Origin: Teratosphaeria epicoccoides
Lineage: Eukaryota > Ascomycota > Dothideomycetes > Mycosphaerellales > Teratosphaeriaceae
Assembly (NCBI GenBank): GCA_021401465.1
Contig: JADDMT010000174.1
Coordinates: 1-49,035, forward strand
DNA length: 49,035 bases
Direction: 5' to 3'
Shown here: positions 1 to 10,615 of the stretch, one piece after another
Layout: each line of letters starts with the position of its first letter
Position numbering within the stretch: the stretch's first letter is position 1
Translations under genes and position numbers: made by a program
The notes under the pieces: generated by a model
Databases searched by the model: none
Told to the model about the DNA's origin: nothing
The model's input: only the letters and a program-made list of their open reading frames with translations

Positions 1-1924
1 TCGGCAAGCAAGGTAGGCGACTTTCCTCGCTAGCTTTGACTTCGTTATCTAGCATCGTTCCGGAAAGACGAATCCGGCCGACGGTCCTTCGCGACGACCG
101 GACTACGACACTAGGGAAGAGGGTGACTAACAGCTTCTCCCTACGCTGCAAACGAAGCTTGCAGTTTAGGGCGGCGATCCGTCGTTAGCTCCTCTTGTAG
201 GCCGACTGCGGGTCTAATGGGGCCTCACAGCCTCCGCTAGTGACGAACCCTCCTATCCGGCAGTTGTGGCGACCGTGTCTAGCTCGATCCGTGCGGTAGT
301 TAACCGGCTTACATGCAGTAAGCATGCGATGTCTAAAGAACCCTTTAAAGAAGTCTCGAGACTTATTCAGCGGTTGCAAGAGCGAGAACCGGAGTTAATC
401 AATGAGGGTGTAGCCCTCTAGGACACTGCAGGCGGTCCGAAGTACTAGACCAAGTCGGGCGATTTGTAGTACTTTGACAATAGGCTCTACGTACCTGCCG
501 ACCGCGTACTCTGTTCGCAGCTCCTCCGTATTCATCATGACGATAAACTTGCGGGCCATTTTGGTGTAGAGAAGACGAACGCACTTCTCGGACGCAAATA
601 CTAGTAGCCTACGCTAGAACAGGATGTCTCTAACTATGTCAAATCCTGCCAGACGTGCCAGATTAGCAAATCTCGGCGCTATCGCCCCTATAGCGATGCT
701 TAGGCGCTCCTACTACTAGAGAGACTATGGCAAGACTTGACCATGGATTTCATTACTAATTTGCTGCTAGCAAAGTAGAAAGGCGATGTAGTTAATGCTG
801 TCCTTGTAGTAGTCGACCGATACTCGAAGATGAATATCTTCATCCTATGTACGAAAAAGTGCACAAGCGGCGAGCTTGCGCGGCTACTTCGCGACGAAGT
901 CATATAGCGCTTCGGTGTCCCCTGAAGTATCCTATTAGATCGAGGTTCTGTCTTTACTAGTAAATACTAGCAAGAATTTGTGTTTAAGGCGCGTGTTAAG
1001 CACCGCCTAAGTACAGCATTCTATCTACAGACTAATAGTTAGACTAAACGTATGAACTAGACTCTTAAGTAGTACCTTTAGTGCTACTACGCTAAGAACC
1101 AGGATGCCTAGGCTGACGCAATTCCTATGGCGGAATTTGTAGTTAATAACAGCGTGCATGCTACTATGCGCATGTCGCCATTTTAGATTCTCTATAGCTT
1201 TGATCCGGAAATACACCCAGAACCGCCTCAGGATGAGTCTTCTAAGGAGAGGGTGCTAGCCGCCGCGGAATTAGCGCGGCGTATGCGCGAGGTACATTCG
1301 GTGCTAATAGAACACTAGAAAAAGGCCTCAGAATCCCAGATTAAACATAATAACACCTGTGCTAAACCGATGTAGTACGCAGTTAGTACGAAGGTGTTAC
1401 TGTTAACGAAGAATCTCAAGCTGAAACTTCCGAGCAAGAAGATGACACCAAGGTTCGTCAGACCCTTCCGGATACGCGACACGATAGGCTCGCAGGCGTA
1501 CCGGCTATCGTTGCCATCGTCGTATCGTGTGCATGACGTCTTCTACGTATCTCTACTCGAACCATAGGTATAGCGCGAGGGCGAAGAGCCCGCGGACCTA
1601 ATGCTAGTAGCAGAAGAGAACGAAGAGTAGGAAGTCGAGGGTATTAAGGACAGTATGCGGCGCAAGGGCGTAACGCACTATCTAGTGAAGTAGAAAGGAT
1701 ACCTACCTAAGTACACACAATAGGTTCCGGCCGAAGACTGCAAGAACGCTCCGGAAGCTATTCGTGAATTCGAAGAGCGGAGGAGGCGTGAGCAGGGCTT
1801 AAGAAGGTCGATTCGTAGGAAGATGAGGGTTCCGGAGCAGAATTCTTGACACGTGTATGTAGCGCATGACGCGCGAAGTGACAACGAGAAGCAAACGCCC
1901 TACTTATACATCATTGATGCCTAA
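1..1924 (+). mobile_element. Ty3/Gypsy chromovirus pol relic, 5' end outside window
   Basis: One frame (codons starting at positions 2 modulo 3) reads through the 3' part of a Gypsy pol polyprotein. The window opens in the end of RNase H (FDFVI at about 38-52, then NPADGPSRRPDY). An integrase zinc finger follows near 530-660 (HHDDKLAGHFG, then CQTC), the integrase core near 720-1200, and a chromodomain near 1655-1780 (VTHYLVK, KGYLPKYT, VPAEDCKN, EAIREFEERRR). The frame ends at a TAA at 1922-1924. It is interrupted many times, mostly by TAG, for example at 1691-1693 and 1721-1723 inside the chromodomain where the family has Trp. TAG in place of CAG or TGG fits C-to-T change at CpA on either strand, as in repeat-induced point mutation. 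The chromodomain places it among chromoviruses, whose chromodomain steers integration to marked chromatin. The element is certainly inactive. LTRs were not identified. Confidence 0.9.
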
Positions 1925-1989
1925 AGGCACACCTAGAATAAACCTAAGAAGAACAAGAGACATGCTCGGATTAGCTTCGTAGCTAATGC

Positions 1990-3486
1990 TTAGCGACTAC
2001 TAGTTAGGGGCTTCCTGACTAAACCCGAAGCAGGAGAGTCTTTCTTGTTACGGTCCGCTAGGGACTGCCTACCTGCACGGGGTCTACTAAACACCCCGAA
2101 GCGACTATGAGTAACGGGGGTAGCAACGCCACGAAGAGAGGCCGGCATCTTCTTCTTTAGTAGGTTGCGAGAGAGCTCGTCTTCGGAGCCTATAGTAGCC
2201 AGAGAACTAGCGACACCCTTACCGCGCCTAGTCGCGACGACTACCTCATCCTTAGCATCAGAAGGCAAAGAGACTCGAGCGCGCTTGCGGCTGTCGCGCT
2301 CGGCCCTCGAGATCATCTTGCGCTTCTTGACACGAGTGTCGACTACATCATTAGACTCGGTGTCTCCCTTAGGCGCAACCGGTGCGGTAACACTACGGCG
2401 CGAAGGGATCATGTCAGGACCGAAGGTATCCTGAACGTCGTCATCCTCCTCATCCTCAAAGATCTGGCCTAGAGGCTTGTGCCTTAGCGTCTTGACAGAC
2501 GTAGTGCGGGTCGCAAGCGGGGAAGGCTCGGCTTCCTTGTCGCTGACCTCAATTTCGGCCCTGGCTCTCTTCTTCTTCTTAGACAGTAGCGTCGAGGCGG
2601 CGTAGGCAGTAGCGCTACAATGTGTTAGCTATACGCACGCGACAGGATTCGAGTGAGTAACTTACAGCTTGGTCCTCGGGACCGGCTTAGAGGCAGGCTG
2701 CCTCTCGGTATGGCGCTAGGGCGTAGCCTTAGTGGCGGGAGCGGCGAATTGCTTGATAACCTTCTTGCGGATCATCTGCGTTTCGAAGTCATCGTTAATA
2801 GAGGCAAGGGCCCCGAGTTGCTAACGCTAACAGCTAGTCGGATACTTCTCGACGCTAACGTTAGCCTAGCGGAAAAGTCAGCATTTCATACTTAGAGGGT
2901 ACCCGCACTATATGCGTACTATGGCGAAGGTCTCGACCCTAACGGTTAGTACCTTCAAGATCTTCTAGACTAAGTCTGCGATTAGACCTAGACAAACGTT
3001 TTCGCCTGTTAGTAGAGAGTCGAAGCGAACGCCGCTGTGAGAACGGTTAGCAGTCGCGGTGAAGCACAAGAGGGCGCCAAGCAGGTAGGCGAGTACCTCG
3101 CGGTACTTAGCCTGTAGCCTGTTCATAGTCAGAGTACCTTTAGTAATCCCCTTGTCGCGCGTACTCTAGAAGTCATCGACGTTACGGCAGAGCTAGTTGT
3201 ACTCGCTATACACCTCTTTAGGGAGGTCTTGGCATTTTTGATGCTTGCCATTACAGTTGACACAATTGCGGTAGACACTGCCCTCATCAAACCTGCTAAC
3301 GCAAATCTCGGCTACGCTTCGGTTAGTACAAGTCACGCATACCTCGCGGGTAGGGGACGCCTTACTAACACGCGGAGGAGAGATGTGTGCAGCTTGGCTA
3401 CTAAGGTTGTCAAGGCATTGTCGACATGAGCGACGATCGCGGGCAGAGCGAGTAGCGTCGAACTTAGTCTGTAGCACATGAGCCAT
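1990..3486 (-). pseudogene. Accessory antisense gene next to Gypsy pol, CxxC-rich, two introns, six TAG stops
   Basis: A single coherent frame runs from an ATG at 3486 down to 1990, convergent with pol and separated from its stop by 65 bp. My model has exons 3486-2920, 2865-2666 and 2614-1990. Intron 1 is GTACGC...GCTGAC...TAG (54 bp, phase 0) and intron 2 is GTAAGT...GCTAACAC...GTAG (51 bp). The product would be about 463 residues. The first 90 residues hold eight cysteines (21, 24, 50, 53, 62, 75, 78, 85), three of them as CxxC pairs, suggesting zinc binding. The last exon is free of stops and rich in Lys/Arg clusters resembling nuclear localisation signals (KKKKRARAE, RVKKRKM). The six stops left in the exons (3193, 3166, 2968, 2827, 2821, 2716; lowest base given) are all TAG. 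I do not recognise the family. A TATA-like TATAAAAA lies on this strand at 3642-3649. It could be an extra gene carried by the element or an independent transposon gene. Confidence 0.65.
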
Positions 3487-4239
3487 TATAGCTAAGACAG
3501 GTTAATTGATCTTGATTGATTAATTGAAGAAGAAGGAGCTCTAGTACAGACCCGCAGACACGGCGAGGCGCAAGCTAAGCGAAGTAGGAGCGGAGGTCGA
3601 TGTTAGTGTCTTAGAACAGGAAAGTTTAGGAAGCGACGAGGTTTTTATACCCTCTGACAGCCCCCCTGTTGCCTACCGTAACCGTTAAGCTAGTAACTCG
3701 AACCACATGCGCAGAGTACCTGCCTCTAGTTAACTCACAAGGGGACCGAATGATGTAATAACGGATAACGCGGCTGTCACGCATGTGCGCCGACCGCACT
3801 CGTGCTAGCCTACTAGCATGGAAATGTGACGAGGCCCGCGCTAGGAGCGCGCTCCTGCCGTTTCGAGTGGCGCGCGTAGAGCGTCCGCGTACTTTCCTAC
3901 TACCCCGAGGTTCTGCGACACGTTCTTCACGGTCACGACTAAATAGGGACAGCCAAGCTACTTGGCGAGGCCGGCGCGCATGCTCGCCCTATAATTTCAA
4001 GGATTGACTAAAGTACATACTCGTGGTTTCCTGATATCTCGATCCGCATGTAAAGCGAAGGTGTTGCGAAGCCGCCTAACATGTGACAGATTAAAACCCG
4101 CCCGAGTTAGCAGCCTCTGCCCTGTACTCGCTACGAAGGTGTTAAGGTATGCGCATGACATATGTTACGCAGGCTATCTACCTATTCACCCTTGCGTAGT
4201 GTAAGCGTGCTATATCCCGTACCCTATATGTTCCGCATA
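3487..4239. other. No gene; transposon-derived flank
   Basis: The stretch is moderately GC-rich, unlike the AT-rich block beyond it, and its short open frames show no recognisable protein. It holds the upstream side of the antisense accessory gene, including the TATA-like site at 3642-3649 on the minus strand. A TGTCAC at 3775 could be an LTR start, but I could not find a matching LTR end or second copy. Confidence 0.5.
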
Positions 4240-5200
4240 CGTCACTTAGTGAGGCTAGGGACATCCTTATAGGAGGAGGGGCAGTGATACGGTTGATACT
4301 AGGGGACTATTTGAACCGCATGGGTTCTAATGGCCGCCCTTGGCATGCAGTGACCCTGCCACATATGGCAAGGGGGTCCTTCGTACATACGTTAGCTTGT
4401 ATGTCGTCCGAGTAGGATCAGTTGTCGACGTAGGACGCCCCTACGTCGCTGACCCTACGGTACCCCTGCGGGGTTAGGCTCGGACATGCTTTCCCTAATT
4501 GAGGAGCGTCGGGGGTTATAAGCACCCTTAGTGCTACCTCTGCGATAAGCAGAAAGCAGCGCTGTCTTGTACCTACTAAAAGGTCGGATTACTCTGTCAT
4601 ACTACGAGATATTTTCATATCATATAGCACATATATCTATATCAGGGGTACTTCTACAGGCTAGTTACTTAGGCTAGCTTTGCTATTGCAGGCGCTTAGG
4701 ATAGTGCTTACTACGTATTAGTTATAAGTACGTAGTACTCTAGACATATTGTAGTATTCTCTACTAGACTATAAAGCAAGGTAGAGAAAGCAGAACTAAT
4801 ATAGATATATATGCTATATAATATGAAAATATCTCGTAGTATAACAGAGTAATCTGACCTTTTAATAGGTATAAGATAGCGCTACTTTCTGTTTATTACA
4901 GAGGTAGCGCTAAGGGTGCTTATAACCCCTAACGCCCCTTAATTAGAGAAAGCATGTCTAAGCCTATCCCTACAGAGGTATTATAGGGTTAGTAACGTAG
5001 AGGCATCCTATGTTAACCATTAATCCTACTTAGATGACATATAAGCTAACGTATGTATAAAGGACCTCCTAGCTATATGTAGCAGGGTTACTACATGCTA
5101 AGGGTAGGCATTAGAACCTATGCGGCTCTAATAGCCCCCTAGTATTAACTGTATTACTATACTACTCCTTTATCTTATTGTCTAGCTATATCTTAAGAGT
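4240..5200. repeat. Large inverted repeat, arms about 400 bp, spacer about 150 bp
   Basis: The left arm (about 4240-4643) and right arm (about 4797-5200) are reverse complements; paired positions sum to about 9440. For example GATATTTTCATAT near 4608 pairs with ATATGAAAATATC near 4822, and GGTTATAAGCACCCTTAG in the left arm pairs with CTAAGGGTGCTTATAACC in the right. Between about 4485 and 4642 I count roughly 17 differences, all transitions, about 15 of them C or G in the left arm against T or A in the right. The right arm has therefore decayed in a RIP-like way relative to the left. Foldback elements, or two copies of one repeat inserted head to head, would look like this. No coding capacity is evident. 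Confidence 0.85.
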
Positions 5201-5870
5201 AGTGATGTAATAGTCCTTAGATAAACCCTAGCTACCCTAACCCCTATAAATACAAGCTACTATAGCTAGTATAGCTAATAGTATTATACTAAAGTTAATA
5301 GTTATAGTAGTATCTTTACATACATAGTTAGACTAGTCTATGCTATAATGTACTACATAGTCTAGGGTATTAGTAGTAGTAGTACTAGTACAAGACTAAC
5401 TACTACTACTAACATTACTATACTATAATAAGCCTAGTACTAATAAAGGTACTAGTATATCCTTAATTATTAGGAGCATGCTATTTAGTCATAGTAGTAG
5501 TAGCATCTTTATAGTGTTATCTAGTCTTACTACTATAGGGGTAGGCATGTAACTACCTAGTAGAGAGTATACTAGTAGTGTTACTAGTAGTGTCTATATA
5601 ACTAGTATACTATAGTACTAGTTAGTATTATTAAAGTACTAAGTGAACTCTGTAGGTACATAAGTAAATTATGCTATCTTTACAACTATAACAAGTAAAT
5701 AATAAGAAGAATAGACATACTTAGGGACACGCTATAGTCACAAACTATTTACTTACTTAGTAACACTAAACCTATTTAAGTACCTGTAAGGCCTTGCAGG
5801 CACTTTGGCCATAATGCTATGGCGCTAACCAGATTAAGGCTGCAAAGTGCCTGCAAAGTAGTAGGTATGC
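5201..5870. other. AT-rich, TA/TAG-rich gene-free block
   Basis: Dense runs of TAGTAGTAGTACTAGT-like sequence with very little CpG or CpA, and stops in all frames. The composition matches heavily RIP-mutated repeat DNA in fungi. No TIR, LTR or coding remnant is recognisable by eye. GC content recovers at about 5790-5880. Confidence 0.7.
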
Positions 5871-6790
5871 AGGTTGCTGAAGGTCCTTATTGAAGGCGGC
5901 TACCTAAGCCTCGTGCATGAATCGAAAGCTTCGCAACCCTTGTGATCCGATGGACGCATGCCCGCATCTTTAGTCTTGTGCGCAGTAAGTGGACGACATC
6001 TAACAGGTCAAGAGATCCGATCTCGTTGGACAACCAGAAGATGCGACGGCTTCGTGCCGAGCTCGAGGAGCTTCCACGACTTGTGATCGAATGTGTGGTA
6101 GATGCAGCAGTTGGAGTGCAACTATAGCAGGATCTGCATATTGCGTCGTGAACATCTGCGGTGGATAGGGAGGGCTGTTTCTATCAATGTTGGGCGATGT
6201 CGCGAACACCCAGCGTTCGAAGCACAGGTGAGGAACGATCTTGAGCATGGCCATCTGGCGAGGAAGTCCGCTTGCTTTGGTGGCCAATGCATGGGATGAA
6301 GGTGATTGCGATTCTTGCAGGAACTCCATTGATTGTCGCGGAGCCTTGGCCGATGGGCGAAGGCGGACATCTGTTGGACTGCATTGAGTGGTTCGAAGAG
6401 CATCACGGCCCTTCTATTGTCTTATGACAAGTTGTGAACTCTGACTCGAAATGAGAGCGGTAAATGGAGCCAACAGATAGACTTCGAAGCTCGCATGTGA
6501 AGAATCCATCTGGGCAGGTCGTCACTGCGTTTCGCAAAGGTTGCAGCGACACTGCGTCACCGGCCCCACTACGAGGAAGAAAGTGCCAAGGCAGTGTACC
6601 TGTGCTTTCGCTCCTGCCACTTGGACTCACAGGGAACTTGAACTGGACAATCCCTCTCACCGAACGAACACGCAGGATCCCGGCACTGATTGTTTGATCA
6701 CCATCATCTCTGTCCAAAATCATCTCTACCTTCCCTTCGACCCATTCCAACACCGCTACTACCGCGCGAGAAAGACAGCTCACCGCTCGA
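5871..6790. other. Intergenic; no gene recognised
   Basis: Composition returns to that of the gene-rich part. Open frames on both strands overlap one another and show no domain. The proximal part probably contains the promoter of the TMEM33-like gene that starts at 6791. Confidence 0.4.
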
Positions 6791-7754
6791 ATGGCTCCAC
6801 CCCCGCCGGCTGGTAATGAGCCTCTACAGGTCCGGCTGTTGAAGCTGGCGCAGACGCTCCAGTTTGCCTGGTTTGTTGGACATGTGACGGTATGGGGCTG
6901 CTCTTCAAGACAGCGCGTGAAAGCGAATGTAGGCGCTGACCGGTCGCATTCTAGCTCCTCGTCACCACGCTCCGATATGGCCTCAGCTACATCTTCTTCA
7001 ACTACTACAGCCGCATGGCCCAGTTCTCCTACCGCACCGCCTTCGTGTCCGCGGCATTGACCTACGGTATCGTCGTGTTCAAGGGCTACCGCGCGCGCCA
7101 GAAGAGCAGCAAGGGCCAGGGGAGCCCGATACAGCTGATTGGTGATGAGAATGTGCAATACTTGGGTATGTCATGCCCATGCGATATCCAACACTTCACC
7201 GGCAGGCTAACACCTTTCCAGCGATGGCCCTCGTCTGGCTCTTCTCCAAGCAGACCGCCCTAGCCCTCCTTCCCTTCGCTGTATACAGCGTCTTCCATGT
7301 CGCCACCTACACTCGCGGCATCCTGCTTCCCGCCATCCAGCCTCCACCTGCAACGCCCGCAGGCCAGAAGCCGCAGACTTCAGCTCTGAGTGACAGCATT
7401 GGCCGCTTCGTCAAGGACTACTATGACGCATCGATGTCGCTCGTCGCCGGTCTCGAAATTGCTCTCTGGTTCCGCCTTCTCGGCTCTGCGATCCTGTTTC
7501 AGAAGGGTAGCTGGATCTTGGTCCTGATCTACACCGTTTTCTTGAGGGCGAGAATCAGCCAGAGCACATTCGTGCAGGGTATGCTGCACCAGATTGAGAG
7601 TCGGGGTGATCAGATGGCCCAGAGGCAGGATGTCCCGCCTGTTGCGAAGCAGGCTTGGGACACGTTCAAGAATGTCGCCAAGCAGGCACATGCGCAGACC
7701 GACATCAACAGGTACATTGGTGGCCAGCAGGCTGCGCCTAAGAAGGCACAGTAG
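6791..7754 (+). CDS. TMEM33/Pom33-family ER and nuclear-envelope membrane protein
   Basis: Exons 6791-6889, 6955-7165 and 7222-7754 give 280 residues; introns are 6890-6954 (GTATGG...GCTGAC...CTAG) and 7166-7221 (GTATGT...GCTAAC...CCAG). The protein begins MAPPPPAGNEPLQVRLLKLA and has several hydrophobic segments: around residues 20-50 and 55-80, then ALVWLFSKQTALALLPFAVYS near 105, and two later segments near LEIALWFRLLGSAILF and SWILVLIYTVFLRARI. Length, spacing and the FLRARISQS segment match the Pom33/Per33/Tts1/TMEM33 family, ER and nuclear-envelope proteins that shape membranes and assist nuclear pore placement. The C-terminus is polar and Lys/Gln-rich, as expected for a cytosolic amphipathic tail. 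The start was chosen because it is the first ATG in frame with the membrane segments and lies just ahead of a good splice donor. Confidence 0.9.
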
Positions 7755-8449
7755 AGCGGCACGCGTCCTGAGGAGATTTTGCCGCACTTGAGGACGAACC
7801 AGGCAGCTCGAAGCAAAGCGAAGCTCGCGCGCCATGCGGAGACTGTATCGCCGCGGCGACAGGGACAAAGGCACTTGTGGGTTCAGACGATTGTGAGATC
7901 TCGAAAGCATGATGGAGGAGACGGGGTGGTCATTGATACTGCCAGAACACTACCTACGAGATGGCGCTCGGCGCAGTGATAAAACAGCGACTGTTGGTGA
8001 TGCGTGTGAATTCAGCGTGAGCGTCTCCATTTTGGTAGCACAGGAACCGTGGTTTGCAGGCAATACCGGTCAGTACCTACTGCATATTGTACTGATGAAT
8101 TTGTTGCTTGTTACAGCATGATTGGGATCGATTCGACTGCCACTCTGGCAGGTCGACGCGGGTCTCGTGGACGGCCTCATCCGACACTAGACTGCTCCTT
8201 CCTCACCACTGAATCATGATTGGTAAGTTGCGCAGTTTCGTCTGGTCTTCCAGTCACGGCAAGGTTCAAAGCCACGCCAATGAAAATAGCACCACTATTC
8301 TCTGAGATCAGTCATCGCCTTTCGGACAGGCCGGCTTTGCTTCTCCTCCGACTCCGACACCACGTCTGCATCCTCTTGCGCATCACCACTTGCTCTTTTG
8401 AACAGAATTGCCGGCTGAATTTCTGGTCTCGCTGCTTGTATCCACCTGC
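7755..8449. other. Intergenic; no gene recognised
   Basis: This covers the 3' flank of the TMEM33-like gene. A forward frame of about 140 codons at 8220-8645 has no recognisable domain and overlaps a better minus-strand candidate, so I treat it as non-coding. Confidence 0.4.
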
Positions 8450-8892
8450 TCACCGCCCTCCGTCTGCGGAACACCGTTTTGTCTTCGCTCGTACCTCCGT
8501 TCGACCAGGTCTCCGATCATGTGCCACAGCTCCGGACGTCTTTGGCGGCGGCGAGTCGGGCCTGTCGACCATTTCGGAAGTATCTAAGGTCCTCGCAGGT
8601 TCGCATGCAACTCGGACCGGGATGGTGTGGCTTTCGGCATCATAGTTAAACCACGGTTCGCCGTGATGGTCGGGCTCGGGGTCCCAAGAGTTGTTTGGTT
8701 CGTGTTGTCCTGCGAGTTGGTGTGATCCTCATGTTCATCCACATCCATGCGCAGAAGATCATCAATGAATCTCTGATCTACACTCAGGACATGCTCAATC
8801 GCCGCCTGTTTTCCGCCCTGTTCAGCCCGTACTTGCACCCGCACTCGTCTGCTGTGATGACGCAGATGCTTGCTCACCAATTTTTCAGCCAT
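8450..8892 (-). pseudogene. Possible broken hypothetical gene
   Basis: From an ATG at 8892 one frame reads MAEKLVSKHLRHHSRRVRV and stays protein-like to about residue 75 (MDVDEHEDHTNSQDNTNQ). A second minus-strand frame then continues in a protein-like way (WDPEPDHHGEPWFNYDAE, then MVDRPDSPPPKTSGA) to a TGA at 8450. The two would join through a frameshift near 8695 or an intron I could not place with good splice sites. No domain is recognised. It may be a decayed gene, a poorly modelled real one, or chance. Confidence 0.25.
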
Positions 8893-9331
8893 CGAGAAGA
8901 CGTTCGCCAGCCGGAGTAGATTATCAGATGGGCGCCGAACGATGCACGACTCTTCCTGGAGGTGATGAACCCCTCTTTCTCAGCTCCGATTTTTTGCACA
9001 CTCGTCGCTCACCCTGACGAAGGCACGGGAGCTGAGTACGGAGAGTGGGATTGATCGACAGACTTTCCTTCTTTGAGTAATGCAGCAGACCGCAGACTTC
9101 TAGGCGAGTAAGACTGTCCCGGTGGAATGGTCGATGGAGATCTCATGAGACGGTGCAATATACTGCAATCAAATTTTTCTGAGAGCAAGACCGCAACGCT
9201 TTACAAAGATCCATAAGGCTGTATGCCAACATGTTTTGGCCTTGCCCAACGGATGTTTGCTGATGCCCTTTCCATGCATCCCTCGCACTTTGTCAATACT
9301 AATGCACATGCTCCCACTAGCAGTCCAGCAA
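8893..9331. other. Intergenic; no gene recognised
   Basis: No convincing coding signal on either strand. The open frames here are extensions of read-through from the secreted-protein gene at 9332-9692. Confidence 0.4.
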
Positions 9332-9692
9332 CTAGACACACTCCCCCCCCATCCTCTTGTGATAACAACCAGTCGTCGGAGGGCCTCTGCATATACAATC
9401 CTTCGCCGCACAATCCGTGGTTTGCTGGACTGTGTTCTCCGGAGTGCATTGATACTATAGACCATAGCTGTCAAGCTCTTGTTCGGAGCAATGTCAAATT
9501 CACTTCTTCTCACTTACGAGAAAGCGCTTGTCAGCACTGCAGATCTGGTGTACGGCTTCAGCAAGGTATGTGTGGACGTTAGGGATAGCGAAAGAAGGGT
9601 CTCACCACATCGAACCTATTACCTGTGCATTGGGCGCTGGCGGCGGCGAGGTTGAGGGCCAGAAGGAGCAGGGTGGAGAGGCGGAGAGGCAT
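9332..9692 (-). CDS. Small secreted protein with eight cysteines (effector-like)
   Basis: The model has three exons, 9692-9623, 9555-9518 and 9454-9332, giving 76 residues. Intron 1 is GTAATA...CCCTAAC...CTGAAG and intron 2 is GTAAGT...CTATAG. The first exon encodes a clear signal peptide, MPLRLSTLLLLALNLAAASA, cut before QC. The mature part of about 56 residues has eight cysteines, with spacings of 6, 9, 11, 4, 1, 7 and 8 residues between them, enough for four disulfides. Key stretches are ICSADKRFL, TDCAAKDCICRG and GGECV followed by TAG. Splicing in this way is what reveals the cysteine pattern; the unspliced frames do not show it. Size, secretion signal and cysteine density are typical of fungal effectors or antimicrobial peptides, but no named family is recognised. 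The exon 2 boundaries are the least certain part. Confidence 0.6.
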
Positions 9693-9999
9693 AATGAGCG
9701 TGCGTTGTGTTTGATCCGGTCTTGCTCGGTTCCTTCTCAGTTCTGGTTCTGATGGCTCTCGGTCGGCGGGACAGTACTGGAGGCGGATGGGTGACTTACG
9801 TTGAGCGGGGTGCGCATGATATATAGATCTAGAGACTGCGTCTGCCAACAACACCCATGCCAATCACTATTGCACAGCCCAGAATGATGGCGAGGATGTC
9901 CCGCACTGGTTTAAGATCGCGCCCTTGAGCCACCAGGACGCAAGGTGAAGGACAGGCCTTGGCGCACCCGCCCAGTGGTCTCGCTCGTATAGAAACTCA
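9693..9999. other. Intergenic; upstream region of the eight-cysteine gene
   Basis: On the minus strand an open frame enters from upstream of the ATG at 9692 without a convincing start, so I treat it as 5' flank. No other coding signal was seen. Confidence 0.35.
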
Positions 10000-10463
10000 T
10001 CACCGCCATCTGCCAAAGCCTCCAAGGATTGCCTCCAAGGCTTGCTTCTCGGCATTGGACCTCAGCATCAGGCTTTGCGCGTCATCTTGGCAAGACGCTG
10101 CAACATCTCTACTGAACATTGCTGCATGCTTGCAAAGTCGGTAATTTGCCTCGATCCAGACCGCAGTGTCGAATGGCGATGGCATGGAACCGTAGCCATT
10201 GCGAACATTTTCACGAGCCACCTCCTCCGCCATTCGAATAACACCACGCCCCACCGCTTGTGTGGTCTCTTGCACAATGACAACCTGTACCATGCTGACC
10301 GCAGTCGTTGTACTGAGTCTAACAGAGCCTATTGCATTGCAGGCCAAACCGCAAAGTCGACGGCGTCTGCATTAGGGTCACTGTGCTCGCCGTGGGATTC
10401 CTCGTGCCTCGTAATCACCAGCGTCGAGCTGCCAGTGCGTGTGAGCTTGTGATTACTACCCAT
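10000..10463 (-). pseudogene. Possible disrupted hypothetical gene
   Basis: An ATG at 10463 opens MGSNHKLTRTGSSTLVITRH and runs about 44 codons to a TAG. An overlapping frame continues as a protein-like stretch of about 115 codons (VSMVQVVIVQETTQAVGRG, RMAEEVARENVRNGYG, FDTAVWIEANYRLCKHAAMF) ending at 10000. Joining them needs a frameshift near 10330-10350 or an unrecognised intron. A short direct repeat, CCTCCAAGG twice at about 10019-10042, lies at the 3' end, where the frame shifts again. No family is recognised. Confidence 0.3.
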
Positions 10464-10615
10464 CGAGTGTAAGGGATGCTCGCAGCACGATTATGCGTAC
10501 AGACTGTTCGCTCATCCGTACGTTAACTCTAATATCGGCTTGGCAACTAGGTGACCTATTTCTACCCCTAAAACCAAGTAAAAGCAGCTTAAGCGTAAAG
10601 ATCCAAGTTATCTTA

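Noticed and set aside
3775..4240. Candidate LTR starting TGTCAC
   Set aside because: No matching end, target duplication or second copy inside the window, so it is not called.
6403..7158. Minus-strand open frame of 251 codons
   Set aside because: It lies antisense to the TMEM33-like gene, whose splicing and membrane segments are convincing, and has no domain.
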